Shown here piece by piece: positions 1 to 8,968 of a DNA stretch of 45,995 nt. A program made the position numbers and the translations under genes. This stretch comes from a virus: positions 1 to 45,995 of IMG/VR virus record IMGVR_UViG_3300027607_000131; one strand, given 5' to 3'. The notes below the pieces were generated by a model that saw only the letters and a program-made list of their open reading frames with translations, ran no database searches and was not told where the DNA came from. How positions within the stretch are numbered: the stretch's first letter is position 1; every line of letters starts with the position of its first letter.

Positions 1-46
1 TAGCCGGCCGGCCTTACATTATGTGCGAACATTACCTTGAAGCCGC

Positions 47-1303
47 CTACGCGGTTCGGTTGTTCGCATTGATGTCGGAAGAATTATTGACTTGTATGTC
101 AGTTCCACTCCCGATCACAGTGTTACCGACAACGGCACCGTAAGCCGTTGATGCCGTTTCGATGCCCTTTTGGATCGAATTGGATGCTTGAACAGCATCC
201 ACGACATTTGCGCTGCAGGTATAAGCAAAACAATCTGTACTCAGATAGATGCCGCGTTTGTAGGGAATGTAAACGCTGTTCCCAACGACAGTGATTGCGC
301 GCCCCCGCAAAACATAGATGGAAGCAAGGTCCGTTGCGCCGGGATCGCCGCTTGCCGTTGAATCTCCATGGTAGTAGAGCGCATTGTTGCTAACAGAAAC
401 CGTGTCGCCATAGACCGGGCCAGACCAACCGCCGTTCACAATGATGCCGCCCCGGTGCTTGAACGCCGTCGAATCTTTTGTCCTTGAGATGCCCCACCCA
501 AGAACATTGTTGTGCGCGACAACCGCATTGCGAAGCGCACGCGTTTGGCTGCCGTGTTCAAGTGCGATGGCTTGACTTGTGTTGATGATGGTATTGCCGA
601 TGATCTCAACAAAATTCGAGCTGTGTTCGTCAATGCCCTCCCAGGTATGAACATCGGAGATCCGATTATAGAGGGCCTGTACATGATCGCATGTCGCCTC
701 GCCGCCGAAATTGGAAAAGACGACACCGTAAGCATTCAGGTACGGTGCAACGCCGCCATTACCCGGAAAAATCCGGCTGACCTTACAGTTTTGTACAAGA
801 GCGCGTTCGGCACTCCATACCGCGACACCTGCATACCCGATGCGGTCGATTTCGCATCGCTCAACCAACACATCCGCAAAGCGTCGTGTCTGAATGCCAT
901 ACTCACCACAATTGACGACCTCTAGGTCGCGGCAAGTCGCACCTTTGTGGTTGACACCCGATTCAAAGAAAGTGACACCAGCGTGACCTGATGAAAACCC
1001 TGAGGCGATGGTGTCGCTGGTCCGCTGACCATCAATCAAAAAACCTTCAAGCGTGACGTCATCTTCGGTGACTCTGAGAATGTCTCTATCATCCGCCGAA
1101 CCGCCCCACAAAACCGTTGCGCTTCGCGGACCACGCACGATGATGCTCTTATCGATGGTAACGGTGTTGGTCACCTTATAGGTTTTGGCATCCGTCAACT
1201 CAACGTGATCCCCCGAATCCACCGCCGCCTGCAGAGCAACCGTATCGTCCGTAGCGCCATCACCAACAGCGCCGTGCGTTTCAGGCGTGGTCCAATTCGC
1301 CAT
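47..1303 (-). CDS. Tailspike-like protein with pectate-lyase-type beta-helix
   Basis: The 418-residue product opens with a GAVGDGATDDT motif near residues 11-21, the hallmark of the pectate_lyase_3 / phage tailspike beta-helix superfamily. It continues as repeated short beta-strand turns (V.NN.., I.GNT, ..NNVLG) typical of a right-handed parallel beta-helix. Such proteins bind or cut host surface polysaccharide. A GGAGGA ribosome site lies about 9 bases before the ATG. It is the last gene of the fibre block in transcription order, after two fibres with shared N-termini. It lacks the fibre N-terminal module, so it must attach by another route or act as a free depolymerase. Catalytic residues cannot be assigned. 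The beta-helix fold is likely; enzymatic activity is inference. Confidence 0.8.
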   Translation of the reverse strand: MANWTTPETHGAVGDGATDDTVALQAAVDSGDHVELTDAKTYKVTNTVTIDKSIIVRGPRSATVLWGGSADDRDILRVTEDDVTLEGFLIDGQRTSDTIASGFSSGHAGVTFFESGVNHKGATCRDLEVVNCGEYGIQTRRFADVLVERCEIDRIGYAGVAVWSAERALVQNCKVSRIFPGNGGVAPYLNAYGVVFSNFGGEATCDHVQALYNRISDVHTWEGIDEHSSNFVEIIGNTIINTSQAIALEHGSQTRALRNAVVAHNNVLGWGISRTKDSTAFKHRGGIIVNGGWSGPVYGDTVSVSNNALYYHGDSTASGDPGATDLASIYVLRGRAITVVGNSVYIPYKRGIYLSTDCFAYTCSANVVDAVQASNSIQKGIETASTAYGAVVGNTVIGSGTDIQVNNSSDINANNRTA

Positions 1304-1599
1304 CTTTGAAGTCCTCCCTCAAGATTTGTTTCTGACAAAAACGCGACTCCGCGGAACCGTTCTCCGCTCAAGGAATATCTCCTTGGGATATGTGGGCGTT
1401 TGTTAGAATCCGATGCTAGGATAAACGGATTGGCATGCTTCTAAACTTAGCGTTCGCCTTTGGCCGAAAGTGGCAGGTCCGCAGGTTCCCCGCCAAACAA
1501 GCCGTTGAGTTAGAAGTCGTCATCGAGCACCACAGAGCTCGATTGCAGATCATAACTAGATCATCGTGCGAAAAACCGGCCGGTGTTGTTTATTGCCCG

Positions 1600-1819
1600 C
1601 TATTCCAGATACTCAAAATCATAGTTTCCTGTTTTATTTTCAGTCTCTAGAGTTTCTTGAAATAGCTCCCCCACATCCGATGGCGGCTCATGGGGCTCAA
1701 CAGCGATGCCGCTCCTCAAAACCTCTTGATAGTCCGTGCTTTTCGCATCGACCTGAATGACCGCAACACCCGGCGAATCAGAATCGTCGACAACGTAATG
1801 CCCACCTTTCGAATCTCAT
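1600..1819 (-). pseudogene. Small frameshifted gene downstream of tail fibre
   Basis: Directly after the stop of the fibre at 1822 an ATG (1819-1817) opens a frame that ends after 13 codons. A second frame from about 1815 to the TAG at 1600 runs 71 codons with protein-like composition (GGHYVVDDSDSPG, then VIQVDAKSTDYQEVL) but has no start codon of its own. A one-base change between roughly 1803 and 1810 would join the two into a protein of about 72 residues. The place matches that of fibre helper genes elsewhere in this block. The stretch 1304-1599 holds nothing I can support. It could be a sequencing error, programmed frameshift or decayed gene. Confidence 0.4.
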
Positions 1820-1821
1820 AC

Positions 1822-3339
1822 TCAGATCTCCGCATCTAGCGTAACAAGATCATCGGCAGAACCTGGGCTGGTTGTGCCGACACCACTAGAACTGATTACG
1901 ACCTCATGCCGTAGCATTCGCGTGGTAGCGTAAAACGTCGGCTGACCACAATTGGACACGCTCCAAGTACCCGATTTAACGACTGTCGGATTAGCTCTCA
2001 TCGTGACAGGCAGAGCGTAAGTATTGTAGATGGTGTTACCAGTTGTTTGATATCCGGAGAAAAGACACTCAGTACTGCTTCCACCATAAACTTGATAATA
2101 TCTCTGGCATTTTTGAAGGATAATCGCGTAGTCTTCCATTACATGTGCCGTTGCCGAACTGCCGACCTCTAGCTTGCATCCTGTAATGTAGAATTCATTA
2201 GCCGCATCGCTCATTCCATTGTCTTGGCTGGACGTGCCATAGTCAGCTCCGGTACCCCACATGTCCGCTGATGCCGCTTGATACGTTGCGCCCGCGGCAA
2301 AGCAAATGCCGACATTCAGACCAGCGGAGACGCCCGAATTGTTCCAAGTGCCTGTCGTGTCCATCGGCACTGTGACGCTCTTTTTCTCCCACATATTTCC
2401 GGCGGAGATCGTGAATTCAGTTGCGTAGTGGCGGTCCCAAACCGGGGCATTCTGAAAGAAAACTGAATAAGTGCCAATCGCGCCTTCGTTGCACCTAATC
2501 CAAAAGGAAAATGTTAAAGTTCGTGCATCTGGGGAACCAATGTTCACATCGGAAACATTATTGGCCTCAATCAGCTGTTGGATTACGTAAACATCACCCG
2601 CGGCCAGACTGGCAACCGCGGTGGCGACTTCGATTTTCATCGACGTGTCGAATCCGGGCGGCGCGACCGTCGTACTTCGCGAAATGTCAACAGTTCCCGC
2701 GCCTTGTGTTGCCCAACTCCACCGATCTAGGGTATAGTCACCATTCCCCGGCGCGGATATGGTTCCCGCGCGTTGATGAACACGCATATCACCATTTATG
2801 ATAATGTTTGGCCGAGCGTAACTGACAATGCCAAGGTTGTTTATGGCATTTGCTGCATCCGTGGCCCCCGTTCCACCCTTTGTGATGGGAAGCGTGTTTT
2901 CAGTAGCTACAGATCCCAGACCCAGATTCGCTCTCGCCGATGGTGCGTCTATCGCCGCAGTGCCACCATTGGCTAGCGGCACAGGAGAACCCAGCGTAGC
3001 AAGCGCGCCGAGACCTAGATTGGTTCGGGCGGTCGATGCCGTAACGTCAGACAGGTTGTTGGCAATTTGCGCATAACGACCGTCCGCGGTTTGTCGGTTC
3101 AACGCATCTGTTGCGGCGTCCGCATCTGCCAGTCCTGTGATCTTTCTTGCATTGAGCGAAATGTCGGCAGTCGGTAACGTCTGGCCATCGAGCGTCAAAC
3201 AGTTCTCGATACCGGCTTTAAAATTGTTGAACTCACTGTCCATCGATTCGGCGTCGATGACATTGTCAGGTGGTCCCGCATCACGATCGTCAACAAAATT
3301 CTGAACCCGCAAGAATGTCCCCGACCCGTTCCAAGCCAT
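1822..3339 (-). CDS. Tail fibre protein A
   Basis: This 505-residue fibre has three parts. Residues 1 to about 120 form a module shared with the fibres at 3940 and 8969 (MAWNGSGTF, RDAGPPDNVI, DALNRQTADGRYAQIANNL), probably the virion-attachment end. Residues about 120-175 carry the phage-fibre repeat type NGGTGATDA..ARANLGLG. From the IIINGDMR.HQR motif onward is a C-terminal domain with a DRW motif and a late CQRYY motif, a class common at phage fibre tips and resembling carbohydrate-binding jelly rolls. A GAGGGGG ribosome site precedes the ATG. The N-terminal half is nearly identical to that of the fibre at 3940 while the tip differs, which indicates recent duplication with tip exchange. 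Receptor specificity is unknown. Confidence 0.88.
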   Translation of the reverse strand: MAWNGSGTFLRVQNFVDDRDAGPPDNVIDAESMDSEFNNFKAGIENCLTLDGQTLPTADISLNARKITGLADADAATDALNRQTADGRYAQIANNLSDVTASTARTNLGLGALATLGSPVPLANGGTAAIDAPSARANLGLGSVATENTLPITKGGTGATDAANAINNLGIVSYARPNIIINGDMRVHQRAGTISAPGNGDYTLDRWSWATQGAGTVDISRSTTVAPPGFDTSMKIEVATAVASLAAGDVYVIQQLIEANNVSDVNIGSPDARTLTFSFWIRCNEGAIGTYSVFFQNAPVWDRHYATEFTISAGNMWEKKSVTVPMDTTGTWNNSGVSAGLNVGICFAAGATYQAASADMWGTGADYGTSSQDNGMSDAANEFYITGCKLEVGSSATAHVMEDYAIILQKCQRYYQVYGGSSTECLFSGYQTTGNTIYNTYALPVTMRANPTVVKSGTWSVSNCGQPTFYATTRMLRHEVVISSSGVGTTSPGSADDLVTLDAEI

Positions 3340-3567
3340 TTGCGTAACCCCCTCACAAACTTGTCGGCAACGCCTTATGAACAGGCGAAGGGAGACAAGA
3401 CCGAATTGCTTTACGAATCAACAAATGTCGATCACAGCCAGCAGCACCCGGCAACCATCAAGTTGCGTACCCTATTCTATCCGTCAATCTGGTACAGTTC
3501 GTGTCTGTGGTAAAACAGCGCTATGAAGATAAAAGTGCGTTAGTCGTAAGCCGACGAATGTCGGCCA

Positions 3568-3936
3568 TTATGGCTTTGGAATCTCGCGCTTGATCTTAGC
3601 TATCTTTGCAATCTTCTTACCGAGGGGGCTCTTGCCACGGGCCGATGAGGGATCGGTGTACTCGGGGAACTCCGCCGTAAAGGCCGTGATCATATCGTCA
3701 ATTACATCTCCGATCGCGGCCATGGGATTCTCTTTTTCGTCCCCATTTGTCAGTTCATCTGTATACCTTTCAGAACGTCTTTGTCTGTAGGTTCTGCTGT
3801 CCGGTGGTTCCTCATAGCGATCAATGAGTACCTGACCGTCGAGCAGGGCTTGATAATGTCTATTACCCGGATCGACTGGAATGTGTTTTCCCTCATGCTC
3901 AACAATTGTGTTTTCCGCATTGTGGAACTTGGCCAT
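3568..3936 (-). CDS. Small protein after tail fibre B, possible fibre chaperone
   Basis: A 122-residue charged protein starts 3 bases after the stop of fibre B, and its GGAG ribosome site lies inside the end of that fibre gene, so translation is probably coupled. The N-terminus (HNAENTIVEHEGKHIPVDPGNRHYQALLDG) resembles small phage fibre-assembly or tail-protein helpers that begin with a beta-rich stretch around 'I..DP.N..Y...L'. The C-terminal third is lysine-rich (KKIAKIAKIKREI). No catalytic motif is visible. A role in folding or capping fibre B is inferred from position only. The 228 bases upstream of fibre A, between this gene and 3339, contain no gene I can support. Confidence 0.65.
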   Translation of the reverse strand: MAKFHNAENTIVEHEGKHIPVDPGNRHYQALLDGQVLIDRYEEPPDSRTYRQRRSERYTDELTNGDEKENPMAAIGDVIDDMITAFTAEFPEYTDPSSARGKSPLGKKIAKIAKIKREIPKP

Positions 3937-3939
3937 GCA

Positions 3940-5421
3940 TTACAACTCCGCGTCTGCGTCTACATAGTCAATAAAATATGAAGAGTTCGCCGAGCATGTT
4001 GAGATCCTTGTCGCCGTCACCTGCCTATTGTCAACGGTGCTAGTCGCGGAAGTCGGGCCGAAACAGGCGGCGGCATCATTTGTGTATGTAATCGTCGGCG
4101 TGGCCCGCATGGGGACGGGAAACATAGCAGTAACATAATAGGACGTTCCGTTTGCAGTCCACCCGTTCCAAAAGACAAACCGTCGGCCGCTGTCGAAATA
4201 GTAACGCAAACACCTATTGAGCTCGGTCGTGTAATCCTCTATCACAAAATCCGTTGCTGTAGACCCGACTTCTAATTTGACCCCCGTTAGGTAGAACTCA
4301 TTCGCTGTGCTGTCCATCAAGTTGACTTGATTGCTTGTGCAATAGTCCTGGCCAGCCGCCCAGACATCCGGCATGTTCTGCCAATCCGAGCCCCCAGCCA
4401 AGCACCAACTGACATAGCAACCCGCCGAATTGTCCTTCGTCCACGTCCCAGCTGTATCACCGGCGACTGTAATCTCCTTTTGTTCCCATGTATTAGCCGC
4501 GTCGATTGTGTATTCCGCAACATAGTGGCGGTCCACTGCTCCGTTGATAAGGGACACGCAATAGGTTCCAGTTTTATTACTCCGTATCCAGAATGACAGG
4601 GTGACTGTCTTGGCGTCACTTCCGCCAAAATTCAAATGCTGCATCTGCAGCCCTTCAACAGCATGATGAACCGCAATGATATCACCTGTGGCAACGTCGG
4701 TGTCCGCCGTTGTGACGTCAATTTTCAGGGAATACACAAATCCCGCAGGCGGCGTGGTTCCCGTATCTTGCGTAACTGTAACTGCACCCATATTGGATCC
4801 GTATTTGAAGCGGTCAACAAAATATGAGCCGCTAGCAGGCGTGACCCATGACGTCCCACGCTGGCTTATACGCATATCGCCATTAATAATTATGTTCGGC
4901 CGGCTCGCTGCCCCTAAGTTGCTTCGCGCCGTCGCCGCATCGGTTGCCCCTGTGCCACCCTTTGTGATGGGAAGCGTGTCTTCAGTAGCCACAGATCCTA
5001 GACCTAGATTCGCTCTCGCCGATGCTGCGTCTGTCGCCGCAGTGCCGCCATTGGTTAGTGGCACAGGAGAGCCCAGCGTAGCGAGTGCGCCGAGACCTAG
5101 ATTGGTTCGAGCAGTCGAAGCCGTTACATCAGAGAGGTTGTTGGCAATTTGCGCATAACGACTGTCCGCGGTTTGGCGATTCAACGCATCTGTCGCTGCG
5201 GCCGCATCTGCCAGTCCTGTGATCTTCTTTGCATTGAGCGGAATGTCGGCTGTCGGCAGCGTTTGGCCGTCGAGTGCCAAACAGTTCTCGAGTCCGGCTT
5301 TGAAATTGTTAAACTCGCTGTCCATCGACGCGGCGTCGATGACATTGTCAGGTGGTCCCGCATCACGATCGCCAACAAAATTCTGAACCCGCAAGAATGT
5401 CCCCGAACCGTTCCAAGCCAT
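3940..5421 (-). CDS. Tail fibre protein B
   Basis: This 493-residue paralogue of fibre A has the same first ~170 residues with few substitutions, followed by the IIINGDMRISQRG entry to its tip domain. A VDRF motif and a late CLRYYFDSG motif mark that domain, which is otherwise clearly diverged from fibre A. The repeated KGGTGATDAATARSNLG element marks the shaft. Nucleotide identity over the shared part is high enough that long words such as the segment around 3054-3075 recur at 5136-5157. The ribosome site is weak (ATGGATCG region). A virion with both genes could carry mixed fibres or switch between them; which holds cannot be told from sequence. Confidence 0.88.
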   Translation of the reverse strand: MAWNGSGTFLRVQNFVGDRDAGPPDNVIDAASMDSEFNNFKAGLENCLALDGQTLPTADIPLNAKKITGLADAAAATDALNRQTADSRYAQIANNLSDVTASTARTNLGLGALATLGSPVPLTNGGTAATDAASARANLGLGSVATEDTLPITKGGTGATDAATARSNLGAASRPNIIINGDMRISQRGTSWVTPASGSYFVDRFKYGSNMGAVTVTQDTGTTPPAGFVYSLKIDVTTADTDVATGDIIAVHHAVEGLQMQHLNFGGSDAKTVTLSFWIRSNKTGTYCVSLINGAVDRHYVAEYTIDAANTWEQKEITVAGDTAGTWTKDNSAGCYVSWCLAGGSDWQNMPDVWAAGQDYCTSNQVNLMDSTANEFYLTGVKLEVGSTATDFVIEDYTTELNRCLRYYFDSGRRFVFWNGWTANGTSYYVTAMFPVPMRATPTITYTNDAAACFGPTSATSTVDNRQVTATRISTCSANSSYFIDYVDADAEL

Positions 5422-5591
5422 TTACGATCCATTTCTGTTTTGATCCGGTCAATATGCGATCGCGGAAACAGGTACCAACACGCCCCTTGAAATTCAGCCA
5501 AGATAGACTTGGCGGGCGACAAACAAGATGCAAACCTCACCCGTACCATCTCAGCTGTTGATGTCGCACTTCAATGCGGTTTTGCTGCGGC

Positions 5592-6047
5592 CTATGCCAC
5601 TCGCTTTTCATCTTCATGCAAATAGATGGACGCACCCGAAACTGGCCCATTTACCCTTTGAAACGCCACATTCTCAGTAAAGAACGCAAATCCCGGCTTT
5701 TCAAATTCCTTTGAAGCCCAGAACTTTCTGGTTGGATAGACCATGCAGTACATCTTGGAAGGCTCAAGAGCTTTCATCTTAATGTGAACGATCCCGATTT
5801 TGTTACTGACTCTCGCATTTGGGGTAAAATCACCTGGCAGCAGCATTTCTCCGTCTTCTGTGTCGCCCGATACCGGCCACTCGCCCCAGATCTTACATTT
5901 GCCGTGTGTCAACAAGATGATCTGACCAGACCATTTGGGACCAAGATGTTCGATCGACCAAACTGATTGACCAATTTCACCTTCATCCAGCGTTGTTCGT
6001 GCCAGTTTCATGCCGGAGATGGGACATTCGATGGGGATTGTTTTCAT
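5592..6047 (-). CDS. Fibre-cassette helper with LHEDE C-terminus (copy 2)
   Basis: The 151-residue product ends with a YLHEDE motif also found at the end of the protein at 7321 (MLHEDE). Both are third genes of parallel cassettes that begin with a glycine-rich fibre. The start ATG overlaps the stop of the preceding gene in the ATGA form (6047-6044), so the genes are translationally coupled. The protein is soluble, beta-rich by eye, with aromatic and methionine residues spread through it. No known catalytic motif is seen. A role in folding, capping or modifying the glycine-rich fibre is inferred from strict co-occurrence. The base composition is more AT-rich than the capsid genes, hinting at separate acquisition. 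Confidence 0.72.
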   Translation of the reverse strand: MKTIPIECPISGMKLARTTLDEGEIGQSVWSIEHLGPKWSGQIILLTHGKCKIWGEWPVSGDTEDGEMLLPGDFTPNARVSNKIGIVHIKMKALEPSKMYCMVYPTRKFWASKEFEKPGFAFFTENVAFQRVNGPVSGASIYLHEDEKRVA

Positions 6048-6289
6048 GTATCCATATGCAAAAGCTGCGCGCGCAGAACTTGCCTTTGCGCGACGTCGCC
6101 TTCTTTCCCAAGAAATGATTTTTTGGTTTTTGTGTTTAATTCCGGTACGAATTGCGACAACCAGACTTCGAATTCTTGATCTGTATCAACAGATTCCGGA
6201 GGCCAACCAACATTCACCCCAGGATGTCCCTCAAACTCAACAACAAGCAATCCCGCTTCTTCATTTTCATCGACGATTTTGTATTTCAT
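6044..6289 (-). CDS. Small middle gene of glycine-rich fibre cassette (copy 2)
   Basis: An 81-residue acidic protein starting MKYKIVDENEEAG. I chose the ATG at 6289 because it overlaps the stop of the glycine-rich fibre as ATGA; the longer upstream frame has no support. Its own stop overlaps the next start, again as ATGA. The body has the pattern LVVEFEGHPGVNVGWPPES followed by DQEFEVWLSQFVPEL. The gene at 7872 has a matching layout (beta start, hydrophobic 'V.FP.tdlsDaDLL.YIAQFAP'), so the two appear to be distant homologues. Function unknown; a fibre-assembly chaperone is the simplest guess. Confidence 0.7.
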   Translation of the reverse strand: MKYKIVDENEEAGLLVVEFEGHPGVNVGWPPESVDTDQEFEVWLSQFVPELNTKTKKSFLGKEGDVAQRQVLRAQLLHMDT

Positions 6290-7146
6290 GTAATGGGCCC
6301 GTTCCTTGTTCCCGTTGCAGTCCAACTGATGTTTGAGTTACCTGACACTGCATAGCCAGCCGCCCCCCCGGCACCGCCTGATCCATGAGACCCTGTTGCA
6401 CCCGCACCGCCCACTGCGCCCAAACCCCCACCAGTTCCGCCATTCCCTCCATAGCCGCCAGAACCAACGACACCTGCCCCTCCAGCCCCGCCACCCGAAG
6501 ACGTGCCCGGGTTACCAGAGCCGGATGTGCCGCACGCACTAGAAAGACCTGATCCACCGGCACCTCCGGAATATCCGGCGCCTCCCCCCCCGCCCCCACC
6601 GTGCCGAGAAGGTGGAAACTTATCGGCAGTGCAAGCCCCTCCGAAACCGCCACCACCAGCACCACCACCGCCACCTGAAATTGCACCACCAGCATTATCT
6701 ATGGTAATTGCCGAATCTGCTCTTAGCCCTGTCCCACCCGCCGAACCACTAGCACCTTGGGACCCAGCAGCGCCGCCTTTTCCGTAAATATGGCCATTAT
6801 TGTCAAGTGTAACCACCGAGCCCACCGGAAGAGTACCGGTTCTAAATCCGTATACTGACGTACTAGTGGAGTAGACAGCGATACCAGAATTGATTGTGAC
6901 AGTACCTTCCACCTTATCTATTCCGTCCCAACCAAGACCTGAGAGTGCTGTTGCCAGATTATAGTTGGCTGTGTGCGACGCAATGGTGATACTGAATTGA
7001 AAAGCCGCACTATAAAACTGCCGCCAGACATCGCCGTCTTTGACATAGGCTTCTTTGATGGTCCGCCATACGTCTCCATCCTTCACCGAAAGCTCAGAGA
7101 CCTTTCGCCAGGCATCACCTGATTTGACGTGAAGTTCAGTCGCCAT
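6286..7146 (-). CDS. Glycine-rich tail fibre / adhesin (copy 2)
   Basis: The 286-residue protein has three parts: an N-terminal triple repeat of the type VKDGDVWR (residues ~5-40), a short beta domain ending near FRTGTLPVG (residues ~50-110), and a glycine-rich C-terminal half with many GGxGG blocks. Closely related N-terminal repeats occur in the copy at 8147. Glycine-rich tips of this kind in other phages (for example the S16 gp38 adhesin) fold as packed polyglycine helices whose loops contact the receptor; this comparison is by composition only. The stop overlaps the next start (ATGA). The start has a GGGGT stretch upstream. A receptor-binding role is likely. Confidence 0.82.
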   Translation of the reverse strand: MATELHVKSGDAWRKVSELSVKDGDVWRTIKEAYVKDGDVWRQFYSAAFQFSITIASHTANYNLATALSGLGWDGIDKVEGTVTINSGIAVYSTSTSVYGFRTGTLPVGSVVTLDNNGHIYGKGGAAGSQGASGSAGGTGLRADSAITIDNAGGAISGGGGGAGGGGFGGACTADKFPPSRHGGGGGGGAGYSGGAGGSGLSSACGTSGSGNPGTSSGGGAGGAGVVGSGGYGGNGGTGGGLGAVGGAGATGSHGSGGAGGAAGYAVSGNSNISWTATGTRNGPIT

Positions 7147-7320
7147 CGGTTACCCCGTCTCTTTGCTACCGGCAACCTCCGGCTTAGCCCCCACTGAACT
7201 CAACGGAATTCGCGCTTTCCAAATGCCGGAAATTCAGAAACAGAGAATTGCACCGCGTGGCATGCGCAGAACGTTCGGTCCCGCCCGCGAATAGATGCCG
7301 GACGGTGCCGCGCGGGCTGA

Positions 7321-7875
7321 CTAGGCGTATTGCTCTTTGAGAGCCTCCCACCGCGCTTCATCTTCGTGCAGCATCACAGCTTTCGCGGACATTGGCGCTT
7401 TGAGAATTTCGCCCACTCTTAGATCGATAAGTACAGGCGCCTCGAATGTGTTGCCGTCCACTTCGAAGGCGCCCTCATAAAGAAACAGCGGCCTGCTTTC
7501 TGGAAACGGGCCCAACGTACCCGGAAACCGATGAACCGAGGGCCAATAGCGTTTGGTCGCGAAATGCAAGCAATAGGCGGCATACGGATAATCAAGCACA
7601 TCGATCCCGAACTTGGCCGTGCCGATTTTATGCACCGCACTTCCCGGCATCAGTACATGATCGGGCACCAAAACGTCCAAGTTCGTCCGATCCGCCCCAT
7701 CGATTTCATACCAGGACTGCGCCCGGCCCTGGACCGTGAGCATGGTCATGGGCGCCCAATAGGCGCGGCTGGTCAGAGGCAGCTCGGACGCATTGAAGGG
7801 GTCGTTCTCATCCTGTTTGGTTGAATAGAAAATCGTGACAAAGGGATGGCCGAGATTGAGGGGAACCGTCGTCAT
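7321..7875 (-). CDS. Fibre-cassette helper with LHEDE C-terminus (copy 1)
   Basis: The 184-residue product is the third gene of the first glycine-rich fibre cassette. Its start overlaps the preceding stop as ATGA. The C-terminal MLHEDEARWEALKEQY matches the YLHEDEKR end of the protein at 5592, and both have a central 'G....I.ld.....AyC.h..T+.yW/fW' region, so they are homologues of unequal length. It is rich in tryptophan, tyrosine and proline and has no signal peptide. It may be a folding factor or a minor fibre component; no enzymatic motif is visible. The 174-base gap 7147-7320 separates this cassette from the next and holds no supported gene. Confidence 0.72.
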   Translation of the reverse strand: MTTVPLNLGHPFVTIFYSTKQDENDPFNASELPLTSRAYWAPMTMLTVQGRAQSWYEIDGADRTNLDVLVPDHVLMPGSAVHKIGTAKFGIDVLDYPYAAYCLHFATKRYWPSVHRFPGTLGPFPESRPLFLYEGAFEVDGNTFEAPVLIDLRVGEILKAPMSAKAVMLHEDEARWEALKEQYA

Positions 7876-8150
7876 TCGGCGAACACCCGGAACGCGCGAC
7901 TCAAGGGTTCGGGCTTCTCCGCTTCATGGCGGCCCACAAGATGATCGAAGCGGTCGTCCGCAGGACGCTTCCGGTTCAATGAGGGCGGCGCGAACTGCGC
8001 GATATAGGTAAGCAGATCTGCGTCCGAGAGATCTGTCTTCGGAAAACCAACCGCCAGATCACATCGGTCACCATGTTCATTTGAAAAACACACGAGGAAT
8101 TGCTGCGTATCTTTTAGAACTTCGCAAATTTCAAACGTCACCTTTGTCAT
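7872..8150 (-). CDS. Small middle gene of glycine-rich fibre cassette (copy 1)
   Basis: A 92-residue protein starting MTKVTFEICEV. The ATG at 8150 is chosen because it overlaps the stop of the glycine-rich fibre (ATGA) and the stop overlaps the following start in the same way, giving a tightly coupled set. The motif SDADLLTYIAQFAPP corresponds in place to DQEFEVWLSQFVPEL of the gene at 6044. The C-terminal third is charged (RKRPADDRFDHLVGRHE). Function unknown; strict pairing with a glycine-rich fibre suggests a fibre-specific helper. Confidence 0.7.
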   Translation of the reverse strand: MTKVTFEICEVLKDTQQFLVCFSNEHGDRCDLAVGFPKTDLSDADLLTYIAQFAPPSLNRKRPADDRFDHLVGRHEAEKPEPLSRAFRVFAE

Positions 8151-8968
8151 CCAATGGTTCCTTCCCGTGTCCCCAACGATTGCCACGTAATGTTGCCGTT
8201 GCCGACAACGGCGTATCCAACGGCGCCGCCAGCACCCGGGCTGACCCCACCCCCGGTGCTGCCAGCCGCCCGGGAACCGCCACTCCCTCCCGCTCCACCT
8301 GTGCCACCTCCACCTGCACCACCTGCGCCACCAGCAAATGTTGTTCCCGATGAGCCGCTTGATCCGGGGACATCACCAGAGCCTCCAGCTCCGCCCGCTC
8401 CTGGGCTAAAGCCTGACCCGCCACCGCCGCCGCCACCGCCGTAGCCAGTCTTAATTATAGTAATACCGGCGCCACCGCCCCCACCGCCACCGCCGCCACG
8501 GATGGCGCTATTGTTATCGACGGTCACAGCAGTTTCGGCATAAAAGGCATGGCCACCCGCCCCGCCCGCACCGCTGTTCCCTGCGCCGCCATTGCCGCCC
8601 TTGCCGTGGATTTCGCCGTTATTGATGATGGTGACCGATGACCCCGCTGGAAACACGCCTGTACGGAATCCGTAGACGCCCGTCGATGTTCCGTACACAT
8701 ACACACCATTGTTGATGGTGCACGTGCCCTCGACCTTATCCGTACCATTCCAACCAAGCCCGCTGACCGCCGTCGCAAGATTGTAGTTGGCCGTGTTCGA
8801 CGCGATCGTAATGTTGAATTCAAAGGCGGCGCTGTAATATTGGCGCCAGACATCGCCGTCTTTGATGTAGGCTTCTTTGATCGTCCGCCAAACATCTCCA
8901 TCCTTGACTGAGAGCTCCGAGACCTTACGCCAAACGCCCCCCGATTTGACGTGAAGCTCTTTCGCCAT
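8147..8968 (-). CDS. Glycine-rich tail fibre / adhesin (copy 1)
   Basis: The 273-residue protein begins immediately after the stop of the short fibre at 8969 (TGA then ATG with no gap). The N-terminus carries HVKSGGVWR, SVKDGDVWR and IKDGDVWR in tandem, then a beta domain parallel to copy 2 (NYNLATAVSGLGWNG), then about 140 residues of glycine-rich sequence with GGGGGGGGAG-type runs. N-terminal parts of the two copies are strongly conserved while the glycine-rich ends differ in loop content, as expected for receptor-binding tips under diversifying selection. The complementary strand shows long proline-rich open frames that are only composition artefacts. Confidence 0.82.
   Translation of the reverse strand: MAKELHVKSGGVWRKVSELSVKDGDVWRTIKEAYIKDGDVWRQYYSAAFEFNITIASNTANYNLATAVSGLGWNGTDKVEGTCTINNGVYVYGTSTGVYGFRTGVFPAGSSVTIINNGEIHGKGGNGGAGNSGAGGAGGHAFYAETAVTVDNNSAIRGGGGGGGGGAGITIIKTGYGGGGGGGGSGFSPGAGGAGGSGDVPGSSGSSGTTFAGGAGGAGGGGTGGAGGSGGSRAAGSTGGGVSPGAGGAVGYAVVGNGNITWQSLGTREGTIG

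Noticed and set aside
6503-8444. Proline-rich plus-strand frames opposite the glycine-rich fibres
   Set aside because: Glycine codons read in antisense give proline; these are composition artefacts.
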